This document shows, piece after piece, positions 16,042 through 24,528 of a DNA stretch of 26,128 nt. Under the pieces are notes generated by a model. That model had not been told where the DNA came from. It made no database searches and saw only the letters and a list, made by a program, of their open reading frames with translations. The stretch comes from Verrucomicrobiales bacterium. Its GTDB lineage: Bacteria; Verrucomicrobiota; Verrucomicrobiae; Limisphaerales; UBA1100. A program made the translations under genes and the position numbers. The DNA lies in NCBI GenBank assembly GCA_002721895.1, contig PBLV01000061.1, forward strand, positions 1-26,128, given 5' to 3'. How positions within the stretch are numbered: position 1 is the first letter of the stretch; each line of letters starts with the position of its first letter.

Positions 16042-18996
16042 TCATGGCTGCTCGGCGGGCGGTTGAGTTGTCTTGATCCACTCGACCAGCAGCTTGACCC
16101 ATTGCGCGTCCAGCGTGCGCGCCCCGATGGGTGGCATGCGCCCCTCGGCCGCGCCCACGCATCGCTGTAGCATCACGGAATGCTCCGGCCGACCGGGCGC
16201 AACGATGCGCGCGGCATCCCCAATGCCAAAATCACGGTGCACCGGCCGGGCATCAATTGTGCCGGTCTTGTCCAATGGTATGCCGTGCTTCAGTGTCATT
16301 TGCGCATTTCCTCCCCCTGCCTCCACGTGGCAGTGGGCGCAGTTGGCCTGCCAATAGGCGCGCACGCGTGACTCCAGCGGCAGAGCCGGGTCATAGGGAT
16401 CGACCAAGCGCGCATCCTTTCGATGGGCCGCGCCATTGCCCGTATACTCGGACCATTTTGCGCCCTTTAACACACCCAGTTGGTCCAGCACCTGAAACTG
16501 GTGGGCTTGGAATGCGCCGTAGTCATGCGCCCGATTCATCTGCAGTTCGTTCAGACCGAGGACAAATTGGGCGGCGCGGCTGTGGCACATCATACACTCG
16601 GTGCGGCCGGGAATACGCCACGGGCGGTTTTGGTCCTTGTGATGCAAGGTGAGATCCTCGCCGTCACGCCCCACCAGTGTGGCATCGGTCTGGCCGGCAT
16701 TCCACTTGTAACTGTAGCCGGTCCATTCGCCCTGCTGCAGGGTCAACAAACGGGTTTCAATCCGCCGCCCTTCCAGCGAAAGGGTTTGGGACAACACACT
16801 GCCCTCGGGGAGTTTCCAAGCCCCGCCACGACTAAACTGGATAGTGGTGTTGGCATCCCCGGGAAGCGCAATGTGATGTTGCGAGATTGCCCCATCATTC
16901 CAATGGGGCACGTTGACGGAATATGGAACGAGCGCGGGGTGGGCTTTCAGGTTGCGGGTGTCCGTGAACAACCCCGTTTGGCTCAGGCGAACGGGAAAGC
17001 TTGTTCGCTGACCAGCGTGCGGGTTGGGCTGAAAACGGTGGAAGCCACTGGCCTCATCGATGACCAACAAATTGCCGTGTGTATCGGTGCCAAAGCCGGT
17101 GATTTTAAAGACCGTGTCGGCAATCTCCTTGTGCCAGAGCAGTTCCTCGCCATTGTGCTTGGCGGCCCAAACCTTGCCGGTGGCATAATCGCCGTAAATG
17201 TATGCGCCGCGCAGTTGGGGCAGCGCGCCACCGTGATAAACCACTCCCCCCGTAAGTGAACGGGCCTCGCGGTGGTGATGCTCCAAGGTCGGCTGGCGTA
17301 GTTTGCCCGGTCCCAGCTTACGCTCCAGATAAAACGGGTGGCTGCCCTCGTACACGCTCCAGCCATAGTTCGCGCCCTTCTCAATCAGCTTCACGGATTC
17401 CCAATGATCCTGGCCATTTTCACCCACCCAGATGTGGCCGGTCTTGGCGTCGCAGGTTACGCGCCATGGGTTCCGAAAGCCATGCGCCCATGTTTCTGGC
17501 CGCGCATTGGGCGTGTTGAGAAAGGGATTGTCCGGGGGAATACTGTAAGCCAAGTCATCATCCGGCTCATCAACATTGATCCGCAGAAGCTTGGACAACA
17601 ACAGGTCAATCCGCTGGCCGGTGACATTGATATCCGAGTCGCTCGTGCCATCGCCCGTGGTGATATACAGCATACCATCCAGCCCGAAAACCAAACCGCC
17701 ACCGTCGTGTCCGTTGGATTCCCATTTCAGGATGTCCACCCGCGATGCGGGATCGGCCTTGAATGTTTCGCGGTCCACCATCCAGCGCGACACGCGGCTA
17801 TGCTTGTTCTTGCTTCCCTCGCCCCGGCGCGGCCCATTGAGGTGCGCATACACAAAGCCGTTGTCCGAAAACTTTGGATGAAAGCAGAACCCGTAGGCTA
17901 GTTCGTTGGTCACGGACAACATGTTCACCTGCTGGCTGACACCCGCGCTGTCCTCAAACATCCAGAGCTTGCTGTAGGCGCCGTTTTTTTCCTGCCGATG
18001 ATCCAAGTAAGCCAGTCGGCCCTCGACACCCGGCACATGTTTGAGTTCCAGTGGTTTTTTAACAGGCAACCGCGGCCAGACCGGTTCCGTGGTATAGGGC
18101 AACGCCGGCTCCGGTGAACCCTTCAAGCGCGAAGCCTCCCACGCCACCCGCCTAAGCGGCCCAAACCGGTTGGCCTCCTTGCCCACAAACTCGATTGTTG
18201 CAAAATCTTGAGGGCGATGGAAATCCAGCGCCTGGAATGGCGCCGTGCTCGACAATTCCGGCCGCTCCAAACCCACCGAGTAGTCATACCGGCACAGCGC
18301 AAACGTCCATTTGTCTCCCGATCCCGGCGCACCGCCGGTCATTTTGAGGTCACTCCAAGGAATCCGCCCCTCCACCGTCCAACCCGAGTCCCGGTCCGTC
18401 AGGTCATTCAGCGTTCCCCGCAGGGTGACCTCGGATTCGATGTGGAATTCATGCGCCCGCCGCAATCGCTTTAACAGCCACGCCCCGCGGTGCGGCAGGA
18501 ACAGGTCAAATTTCGTGTTCGCCGCGCTGACGTGGAACTCGTAGTACGCCTTTCCGCCGGCGGGTTTTAAAAACAACTCCCATACGTCGTTGTTCCAGGT
18601 ATCTCCGTCCGGCTCCGAGACATCCGCGAATAAATCCGTGTCCTCCATCTCCGCCGTGAAATAGAGGAACTCGTTGTCCCAAAGCAGGCGCGTGCGGGTC
18701 TTGGTTCTGGCCGGACGCACCTTGTCCCCCAGCCAGGCAAGCCGGTAGTCCTCGAACACCGTAGCGCCAGCCCATGCCGGTTCAGAAGCGTTGCCGTCAA
18801 TGTTGATGGGACCCGAAGCCCAGCGGCATTCCGCGATCGGTGCAAGATTCGTGCCGCCGGAACTTGGAGGCGGAGTTGAGGGAGGGGAAATCTCCGGCGG
18901 AACAGGCGTGGGCTTGTCCGGCGCCTCACAGGCCAGCCAGACAATCAGCGCAAGGCACGCCGGCATCCAGAATCCCTGACGCAAAAGGGAGTGCAT
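16042..18996 (-). CDS. CBM9-like/sugar dehydrogenase/diheme cytochrome fusion
   Basis: This 984-residue exported protein starts at ATG 18996. The N-terminal signal has a lipobox-like WLAC (C23), followed by a Pro-rich linker (27-46). Residues ~55-275 resemble a CBM9-like/DOMON domain (INIDGNASEPAWAGA, NDVWELFLKP). Residues ~325-680 are a glucose/sorbosone dehydrogenase propeller (GFCFHPKFSDNGFVYAHLNG, GHDGGGLVFGLDGMLYITTG, NYGWSVYEGSHPF). The C-terminal ~300 residues have two heme motifs, CMMCH (801) and CAHCH (886), and a likely axial Met in GRMPPIG (954). This tail matches the SO2930/HNE_0200 type (TIGR03806, from memory). The likely role is to bind a polysaccharide, oxidise sugar ends and pass electrons through its own hemes at the cell surface or in the periplasm. 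It lies 30 bases after the PhoX-like gene. Confidence 0.9.
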   Translation of the reverse strand: MHSLLRQGFWMPACLALIVWLACEAPDKPTPVPPEISPPSTPPPSSGGTNLAPIAECRWASGPINIDGNASEPAWAGATVFEDYRLAWLGDKVRPARTKTRTRLLWDNEFLYFTAEMEDTDLFADVSEPDGDTWNNDVWELFLKPAGGKAYYEFHVSAANTKFDLFLPHRGAWLLKRLRRAHEFHIESEVTLRGTLNDLTDRDSGWTVEGRIPWSDLKMTGGAPGSGDKWTFALCRYDYSVGLERPELSSTAPFQALDFHRPQDFATIEFVGKEANRFGPLRRVAWEASRLKGSPEPALPYTTEPVWPRLPVKKPLELKHVPGVEGRLAYLDHRQEKNGAYSKLWMFEDSAGVSQQVNMLSVTNELAYGFCFHPKFSDNGFVYAHLNGPRRGEGSKNKHSRVSRWMVDRETFKADPASRVDILKWESNGHDGGGLVFGLDGMLYITTGDGTSDSDINVTGQRIDLLLSKLLRINVDEPDDDLAYSIPPDNPFLNTPNARPETWAHGFRNPWRVTCDAKTGHIWVGENGQDHWESVKLIEKGANYGWSVYEGSHPFYLERKLGPGKLRQPTLEHHHREARSLTGGVVYHGGALPQLRGAYIYGDYATGKVWAAKHNGEELLWHKEIADTVFKITGFGTDTHGNLLVIDEASGFHRFQPNPHAGQRTSFPVRLSQTGLFTDTRNLKAHPALVPYSVNVPHWNDGAISQHHIALPGDANTTIQFSRGGAWKLPEGSVLSQTLSLEGRRIETRLLTLQQGEWTGYSYKWNAGQTDATLVGRDGEDLTLHHKDQNRPWRIPGRTECMMCHSRAAQFVLGLNELQMNRAHDYGAFQAHQFQVLDQLGVLKGAKWSEYTGNGAAHRKDARLVDPYDPALPLESRVRAYWQANCAHCHVEAGGGNAQMTLKHGIPLDKTGTIDARPVHRDFGIGDAARIVAPGRPEHSVMLQRCVGAAEGRMPPIGARTLDAQWVKLLVEWIKTTQPPAEQP

Positions 18997-19026
18997 GCCC
19001 CATGGTGACAACCCTCAAACTACCCG

Positions 19027-20376
19027 TCAACCCTGCCAAGGGCCGGTAATGGCAAGAGTCAGGCCCCGGTGTTGAATGTTCACGAAAAGAGTCGTGCCAT
19101 CCGGCGAGAACGTGGCGCCGGCAAACTCACTGTTGCCGCTGGCGTTGTGGGCGAGCTTGAAGTATCTGCCCTCCGGCGTGATGCCCACGATGTACTGGTC
19201 GCCGCCGCCATCCTCGCACAAGATCACATCGCCCCACGGAGCCACCGTCAGGTTGTCCGCATTGTCGCAAAGATCCTTGTCGTTTGGCTGGGCAAACAGT
19301 TCCAGCGTGTCTCCAGTCAACTTCCAGATCTGGCCGTGCCTGCCCGCGCCACCATTGGTGCAGGCAAAATAAATCGATCCCTCCGAGTACCACATACCCT
19401 CGCCGCGTGCAAAACGCGCCGCCCCCTGCTTCGCGCCGCGGTGCCGCAGATCGTCCTTGGACGACTCCACATCCTCAAGGTCCAGCCACTGCACTCGCAA
19501 CTTGCCGCCAACCTGAATCCGCTGCTTGTCCCAATTGCGCGTATCCAGCGCGAATGCATCACGCACCACCAGCGCCTGCAGCTTGCCGCCCTTGACCAGC
19601 TGCCCTCTGACCGCGGGAATGAACCGGTACAACAACCCGTCACCGCGATCCTCGGTTTCAAAAACATACCCCGTTTTTGGATCCACCGCGATCGCCTCAT
19701 GATTAAACCTTCCCATCGCCTTCAGCGGCACGGCCTTTGCCAATGCCGGTTCAGCCGTGGCGGGCACTTCAAAATTATAACCGTGATCCAGCGAACATGT
19801 CTTGCCGGCTCGTTCTGTAGTTTCCTCACAGGTAACCCAACTGCCCCAAGGCGTCAGACCACCCGCGCAATTGCGCAACGTGCCGGTGAGGCTGAGGAAC
19901 TGGCGCAAGACCTTTTGTTGCTTCGTGTCGTAAACCAGTGTTGTCGTGCCTCCGAGACATGCCACGCGCCGGCCCACATTCAACCGCGCGCCGACATCAT
20001 ACATCTTTGCGCGAATGGCATCGGTCAGCTTCGCGTTGCCCTTGCCGAATGGCCCGGCCTCGGGGTTCACGGCCGCGCTGATTTCATGGTTGCGCACCAG
20101 AATGGTTGTTCCCTTGGGACCGGCAAACGCAGCCATGCCGTCCGGCTTGCCGGGCAGCATCAGTCCGTCATCCATCTGGTCGCCGGCACGTGAGATGATG
20201 CGATAGGAAAATCCCTTGGGCAAATCCAACACCTTGGCGGGATCTGGCCGCAATGGCCCGTAACCCTCCGTGAGCAGGGAATCCTTGTCAGCCAAGCGCG
20301 CGCTGAGAATTTGCAGGCCCCCAAAGCCCAAGGCAACGGCGGCGGAGTCGTGGAGAAAACGGCGGCGCGTGCTCAT
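19027..20376 (-). CDS. PhoX/DUF839 family protein, Tat-exported
   Basis: This 449-residue protein has a twin-arginine signal (TRRRFLHDSAAVALGFGG, residues 3-20), meaning it is exported folded, probably with metal bound. The PhoX hallmarks are present: RNHE (95-98), NCAGGLTPWGSWVTCEE (169-185), RFNHEAIAVDP, and a late CDNADNLTVAPWGDVILCED. Characterised PhoX enzymes are Ca/Fe-dependent alkaline phosphatases that free phosphate from organic esters in the periplasm. Many DUF839 homologues are uncharacterised, so phosphatase activity is probable rather than certain. The start ATG lies 3 bases after the stop of the upstream sulfatase, and its GGAGGT lies inside that gene's end, so expression is coupled. 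It is a natural partner for desulfation/dephosphorylation of organic matter. Confidence 0.9.
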   Translation of the reverse strand: MSTRRRFLHDSAAVALGFGGLQILSARLADKDSLLTEGYGPLRPDPAKVLDLPKGFSYRIISRAGDQMDDGLMLPGKPDGMAAFAGPKGTTILVRNHEISAAVNPEAGPFGKGNAKLTDAIRAKMYDVGARLNVGRRVACLGGTTTLVYDTKQQKVLRQFLSLTGTLRNCAGGLTPWGSWVTCEETTERAGKTCSLDHGYNFEVPATAEPALAKAVPLKAMGRFNHEAIAVDPKTGYVFETEDRGDGLLYRFIPAVRGQLVKGGKLQALVVRDAFALDTRNWDKQRIQVGGKLRVQWLDLEDVESSKDDLRHRGAKQGAARFARGEGMWYSEGSIYFACTNGGAGRHGQIWKLTGDTLELFAQPNDKDLCDNADNLTVAPWGDVILCEDGGGDQYIVGITPEGRYFKLAHNASGNSEFAGATFSPDGTTLFVNIQHRGLTLAITGPWQG

Positions 20377-20379
20377 CCC

Positions 20380-21882
20380 TCAGCGATACCTCCGACCCGA
20401 CGGTTTGTCAGGCTCCTTTTGTGGACGCATTGGCTGATGAGCCTCCTTGGCAAAGCCAATCATGCGATCCACCAGCCGAGGTTGCTTGGCTGCGTCGTTC
20501 TTGGTTTCCTCGGGATCGAACGCAAGGTCGTAATATTCCCATGGCGCATCCGTCGCGTGTCGTACAATCTTTTTGCCACCGGAACGCACCGCCTGCATCA
20601 GCGAGCCGTCCGGCCGCTGCCACTCCCAGTAGAGATACTTGTGGCGCGGCCGGTGCGGGTAACGCGCGCCTTTCATTGCTTCGACCATCGGCACACTGTG
20701 ACAGCCGGCGGGCACGTGTTCCTCCGTGCCGGTCAACTGTGCAAAGGCGGCCATGAAATCGCCCGCGTAATGAATCTCACCCGTGGCAATGTCCCTAGGA
20801 ATGGTCCCCGGCCAACTGGCAATCAGTGGCACGCGAATGCCGCCCTCGTACAACGACCGCTTGGCCTCACGATATCGCCCTGCGCTGTCCAAGCTGCCCT
20901 CAAAACGAAATGCCGGACCGTTGTCTGAGGTGAATAGCACCAGCGTGTTCTTCTCCAGCTGCAACTCGCGCAGCAACGCCACCAACTCCCCCACCTGACG
21001 GTCAATCATCGTGATCATTGCCGCCGCCACCTTCGCGCGCACCGGCCAATCGTTATCGAGATACAGGGACACCGCGGGATCATCCTTCGGCAGGTGATAT
21101 TTCCCATGCGGCGGCGTCCATGGCGCATAACAGAAAAATCGGCGGTCCTTGTTCTTGCGAATGAACTCCAGCGTGCGCTTCGTGATTTCATAATGCGCGT
21201 ACTGGCGCTGCTTCCCATTCTCTTCCGCAGGAATGAATCCAGCCGCGCGGCGCCGATAATCAAACCCCTCATTTCCCGGCAACTGAACCTTCCGCCCCGT
21301 GTCGATAAGATAAGGCGGATAAAAATCATGCGCATGCACCTGATGATAGTACCCAAAAAACTCATCGAACCCCTGTTTCTCCGGCACACCTTCCGTGCCC
21401 AGGTCTCCCAGCCCCCACTTGCCGAAACCGCCCGTGGCATAGCCTGCCTTTTTAAAAAGCTCGGCCAGTGTAAAGTCCTCATCGCGTAACGGCACCCCGC
21501 CGCTGTTCAAGCGAACGGGCGTCTGCCCCGCATGCATGCCCGTCATCAGCACGCTGCGCGAAGGCGCGCACACCGTGCAGCCCGCGTAGTACTGGTAAAA
21601 CGCCACCCCATTTTCCCACAACGCATCAAGGTGTGGCGTCTGGATGGCCTCGCTCCCATAATCCGCCAAGTCGCCGAAGCCAAGGTCATCCACCATGATC
21701 AACACAATGTTCGGACGTGGCGGCTCCACCACCCGCGCCGAGGCCACCGTCGCCACCGACGGAGCAAAAGGCACTGGCTGCGCCTCCATCATTTCCCGCG
21801 TGATTGCCTGCCAACGCGGCTCCTTCTCAGCCGTGCCACATCCGATGAACAGTGCCATCGCAATTGTAAGTGGATGTTTCAC
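20380..21882 (-). CDS. Arylsulfatase-type sulfatase, putative lipoprotein
   Basis: This 500-residue protein starts at GTG 21882, supported by a strong GAGG a few bases upstream. The very short N-terminal signal ends in LFIGC (C15), a plausible lipobox, so it may be membrane-anchored. The sulfatase core starts at ~55: metal ligands D65/D66 (IMVDD), formylglycine motif CAPSR at C105, then GKWGLGDLGTEGVPEKQGFDEFFGYYHQ, FFCYAPWTPPHGKYH and LVLFTSDNGPAF. This belongs to the Cys-type S1 family in the arylsulfatase group. It requires formylglycine-generating or maturase activity, which is not encoded in this window. Residues ~20-50 form an unassigned linker. It is the first gene of a tight set with PhoX and the diheme fusion. 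The substrate is unknown. Confidence 0.92.
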   Translation of the reverse strand: MKHPLTIAMALFIGCGTAEKEPRWQAITREMMEAQPVPFAPSVATVASARVVEPPRPNIVLIMVDDLGFGDLADYGSEAIQTPHLDALWENGVAFYQYYAGCTVCAPSRSVLMTGMHAGQTPVRLNSGGVPLRDEDFTLAELFKKAGYATGGFGKWGLGDLGTEGVPEKQGFDEFFGYYHQVHAHDFYPPYLIDTGRKVQLPGNEGFDYRRRAAGFIPAEENGKQRQYAHYEITKRTLEFIRKNKDRRFFCYAPWTPPHGKYHLPKDDPAVSLYLDNDWPVRAKVAAAMITMIDRQVGELVALLRELQLEKNTLVLFTSDNGPAFRFEGSLDSAGRYREAKRSLYEGGIRVPLIASWPGTIPRDIATGEIHYAGDFMAAFAQLTGTEEHVPAGCHSVPMVEAMKGARYPHRPRHKYLYWEWQRPDGSLMQAVRSGGKKIVRHATDAPWEYYDLAFDPEETKNDAAKQPRLVDRMIGFAKEAHQPMRPQKEPDKPSGRRYR

Positions 21883-21932
21883 TTTTACCTCAATAGCACG
21901 GAAAGCTCAGCGAAATCAGCAACAACAATCAT

Positions 21933-21966
21933 CTCTGTGGACCTCTGTGCCTCTGTGTTCTCTGTG
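21933..21966. repeat. Degenerate intergenic tandem repeat, 4 x CTCTGTG
   Basis: CTCTGTG occurs four times at 21933, 21943, 21951 and 21960, with unit lengths of 8-10 bases, in the 88-base gap between two sulfatase genes. The complement reads as repeated CACAGAG. I recall similar CACAGAG-rich intergenic strings from PVC and other environmental genomes. No function is assigned. Confidence 0.65.
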
Positions 21967-21970
21967 TAAA

Positions 21971-23389
21971 TCATTTCACAAATTTCAAAACCGGATCCTT
22001 CACCTCGCGCATGCGCGCCACAATCATCGCGTGGAGTTCCTTAACCACAGCCGCATTTTTCTTTGCAGCAATCACGTTGCGCGACTCAGCGGGATCGTTC
22101 TTCAGATCAAACAACTCATCACGCTCCGGGTTGAGGAAATCGCGCACCAGCTTCCAGTTCGTCGTGCGGATCATACGCATGTGCGTCTTGCTCTGGTGAT
22201 GCGTGCTGTACTCGCCGTAGCACACGTCCGGCCAATCAGTTTTTTCGCCGAGTAACGTCCCGCTGATGTCTCGCCCGCGAATGGTCTCGCCCTTGGGCAG
22301 CTTGATGCCGGCGAGCTTCAGCAACGTGGGATACCAGTCGAGATTGCTTACTGGTAGGTCCAGCACTGTTCCCGGTTCAATGTGCCCGGGCCAGCGCACG
22401 GCGGTGGGCACGAAGATGGAGTTGTCGTACATGTTCGGGCGTTGATTGCGCGGGATGTTCGGGTTGGTCACCGGCGGTGGCGGCTTGAGCGCCCAGTGAC
22501 CGTTGCCTTTGTGCCAGATGCCGTTGTGGCCCATGCTGTAGCCGTGGTCGCTGGTGAACACCACGATTGTGTTCGCCGCCAGCTTCAGCTCATCGAGCAT
22601 CCGCATCACCCGGCCCACGTTGCGGTCCACGCCCTTCACGCTGCCGAGATATTCGCGCGTCATCCGCTTCACGCGTGCCACGTCGAGATTCGGGTAATCC
22701 GGATTCGGAATTTTTGGATCAAGTTTCTCGAACGGCTTGCGATCACTCTCCGGCTGCGGCAACCACAGCGTGTGCGGCGCGCGATAATGCAGGCACAACA
22801 GGAACGGCTGCCGGCGGTTGCGCTTGATGAACGCCAGCGCATCGTCGGTCAGCACGTCGTACGTGTACCCCTCCGTTTTCACCCCTTTCCCGTCCTTCTC
22901 CAGCGTGGGATTGATCACCACCGTGCCGCCGGTTCGGAAGCCCATGAAATAATCGAAGCCGGTCTTGGTCGGGTGAAACTTGTCCGGCACGCCAAGGTGC
23001 CACTTGCCCACCAACCCCGTGCGATAGCCTGCTGCCTGCATCGCCTCCGTCCACGTCACCGTCTTCGGCGGCAGCCCGAGCTGCGGTTCGTTGCGCGGAT
23101 GAATCCAGTCTGTGATCCCCAGCTCGCTCCCGTACCGGCTCGTCATGAGGCTCGTGCGCGAAGGACTGCAAACTGGCGTCACCACATACGATTTTTTCAG
23201 GTACATCCCCTGCTTGAACAGCCGGTCCAGATTCGGCGTATCCGCATGCGGATGTCCCGAGACGCCAAGCGCCCAAGGCGCCTGGTCATCGGTGAGAATA
23301 AAAACCACATTCGGCCGCCGCTCCTTGGCCGTGGTGGAGACCACCACCAACACACCCATCAAGCAAATCAATCGGGAGAAAAGTCGCAT
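21971..23389 (-). CDS. Sulfatase (S1 family), exported
   Basis: This 472-residue sulfatase has an N-terminal signal peptide (LICLMGVLVVVSTTA, residues 7-21). The core begins at RPNVVFILTDDQ with ligands D34/D35, and the formylglycine motif CSPSR is at C74. It is followed by SLMTSRYGSELGITDW, GLVGKWHLG, FLLCLHYRAPHTLW, VVFTSDHGYSMGHNG and a C-terminal WKLVRDFLNPERDELFDL. The order and spacing match complete Cys-type sulfatases with no key residue missing. It differs clearly from the other two sulfatases in the window (a different sequence after CxxSR), so the three probably act on different sulfate positions. It precedes the lipoprotein-like sulfatase by 88 bases on the same strand. The substrate cannot be told from sequence. 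Confidence 0.93.
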   Translation of the reverse strand: MRLFSRLICLMGVLVVVSTTAKERRPNVVFILTDDQAPWALGVSGHPHADTPNLDRLFKQGMYLKKSYVVTPVCSPSRTSLMTSRYGSELGITDWIHPRNEPQLGLPPKTVTWTEAMQAAGYRTGLVGKWHLGVPDKFHPTKTGFDYFMGFRTGGTVVINPTLEKDGKGVKTEGYTYDVLTDDALAFIKRNRRQPFLLCLHYRAPHTLWLPQPESDRKPFEKLDPKIPNPDYPNLDVARVKRMTREYLGSVKGVDRNVGRVMRMLDELKLAANTIVVFTSDHGYSMGHNGIWHKGNGHWALKPPPPVTNPNIPRNQRPNMYDNSIFVPTAVRWPGHIEPGTVLDLPVSNLDWYPTLLKLAGIKLPKGETIRGRDISGTLLGEKTDWPDVCYGEYSTHHQSKTHMRMIRTTNWKLVRDFLNPERDELFDLKNDPAESRNVIAAKKNAAVVKELHAMIVARMREVKDPVLKFVK

Positions 23390-23439
23390 CCGCCAATGCT
23401 ACGTGCGCCGCAACGGACTCGCAAGCACGTCCCTCCGCT

Positions 23440-23486
23440 GTAGCCCCGGACGGTGGCCGGGGCGCGGGGCCACCGGCCCCGCCTAC
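23440..23486. repeat. GC-rich double-hairpin palindrome (REP-like)
   Basis: GTAG at 23440-23443 and CTAC at 23483-23486 bracket two adjacent hairpins. The first is CCCCGG, a 7-base loop and CCGGGG (23444-23462). The second is GCGGGGCC, ACC and GGCCCCGC (23464-23482), an 8-bp stem. Alternative pairing of GGTGGCC with GGCCACC is also possible. Two hairpins with a shared bracket in an intergenic gap is the pattern of REP-type dispersed repeats, and it may also slow transcription between the metalloprotease and sulfatase genes. Confidence 0.65.
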
Positions 23487-23497
23487 AATAACCCTCA

Positions 23498-23526
23498 CCG
23501 GCCAACAGGCCAAAATGTTCGGCCGG
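23498..23526 (-). terminator. Imperfect hairpin after the metalloprotease-like gene
   Basis: CCGGCC and GGCCGG pair and extend, past a one-base bulge, with AACA and TGTT around an 8-base loop. The hairpin sits 2 bases past the stop codon at 23529. No T-run follows on the minus strand, so it may attenuate or protect the transcript 3' end rather than act as a full intrinsic terminator. Confidence 0.4.
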
Positions 23527-23528
23527 CT

Positions 23529-24506
23529 CTATGGCTGAATTTGTTTAGGTCGCTTTGGCGCCTTCATGACGCCAAAGCGGATCACCTTGTCGCCATAGAT
23601 CGGGTCGTAGTAGTGGCCGTTCTCGCGGTAATCGGCGTTCCACTGAGGGGTGCCGTCTTTATTGGTCCGGTAGATGAAGGGCGAGAGGTGCAAGCGCTCC
23701 TTGTGCCATCGGCCGGCGGCGCCCGAGGGAATCTCAGTGCCCCGCCCGTAGATCATCAGGCCGCCTTCGCCGCGTACTTCAAATTGCGGGCTGATCTTCC
23801 GGTGCTCGTGACTCACATTGATGAGCTTGTGGCCCAGTTCATGGGCGATCGTCCGGCCGCCCCTCCCGCTTTGCCGGCACAGGGTGATGACGCCGCGAAT
23901 GCGACGGGGAATGCGGTTCTCGAACAAGTAGGCTGGCAAGGACAGGCCGCCGGTGGGGATCGACTTGATTTTGGGCCTACCCTTCACGGAGCGATCGAAG
24001 TAGGCCATTTTCACCTGTTTAAGATAAAGCAGGTAGATCGTCCGGTCGTTCCCGGCATGGCGCTCAATGATGCCTTCAAAGGCGGCCTTGGCAGCCGGCG
24101 TCAATGTCCAGCCGGCGGAGCGGTAACCCACGTAAGCATTGATCTCTGTAGGCACCGCAACCCCCGTCACTTGATTGGCCTGCACCGACAGCCATGCGGG
24201 AGGAACGATGGCCCGCTTCACCCACAGCAGTTTCAATTGAACCCCGGCCTTGGCGAAGATCTCCTTGGCCCGCTTGAAGGACGCGGTCAAATCCTCCGGA
24301 GCGGCCACGTAACCATGCGGCTTGCCATCTGTTTCGCCCAGGTAAATGGCGACATTCACGGTGGGAACCCCGGCTTTCAAATCCCCATTGATTGTCGCCG
24401 GCCGAATCGACTTCAGGCCTTCGTAGACAACGCCCCGGCTTCCACTTGGGGTATCAGCAGCAACCGCCGGCAAGACCACTGCCAATATCAAAAGGAAGTG
24501 CTTCAT
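23529..24506 (-). CDS. Exported metalloprotease-like protein (HELGH motif)
   Basis: This 325-residue protein has a signal peptide (MKHFLLILAVVLPAVAA). It carries HELGH at 222-226, preceded by the helix start GGRTIA, as in zinc metalloproteases. Further histidines follow at H233 and H235, and GLMIYGRG at 249-256 could be a Met-turn (M251). The third metzincin ligand would be expected ten residues after the first His (S232); here His is one later. It is therefore metzincin-like but not canonical. The N-terminal half (FKRAKEIFAKAGVQLKLLWV) resembles the usual strand/helix scaffold of such catalytic domains. The gene starts 22 bases after the LRR gene's stop, so the two are co-transcribed. Its target is unknown. 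A catalytically dead or differently ligated variant is possible. Confidence 0.75.
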   Translation of the reverse strand: MKHFLLILAVVLPAVAADTPSGSRGVVYEGLKSIRPATINGDLKAGVPTVNVAIYLGETDGKPHGYVAAPEDLTASFKRAKEIFAKAGVQLKLLWVKRAIVPPAWLSVQANQVTGVAVPTEINAYVGYRSAGWTLTPAAKAAFEGIIERHAGNDRTIYLLYLKQVKMAYFDRSVKGRPKIKSIPTGGLSLPAYLFENRIPRRIRGVITLCRQSGRGGRTIAHELGHKLINVSHEHRKISPQFEVRGEGGLMIYGRGTEIPSGAAGRWHKERLHLSPFIYRTNKDGTPQWNADYRENGHYYDPIYGDKVIRFGVMKAPKRPKQIQP

Positions 24507-24528
24507 GTTCGGGGAGGAATAAGGACGA

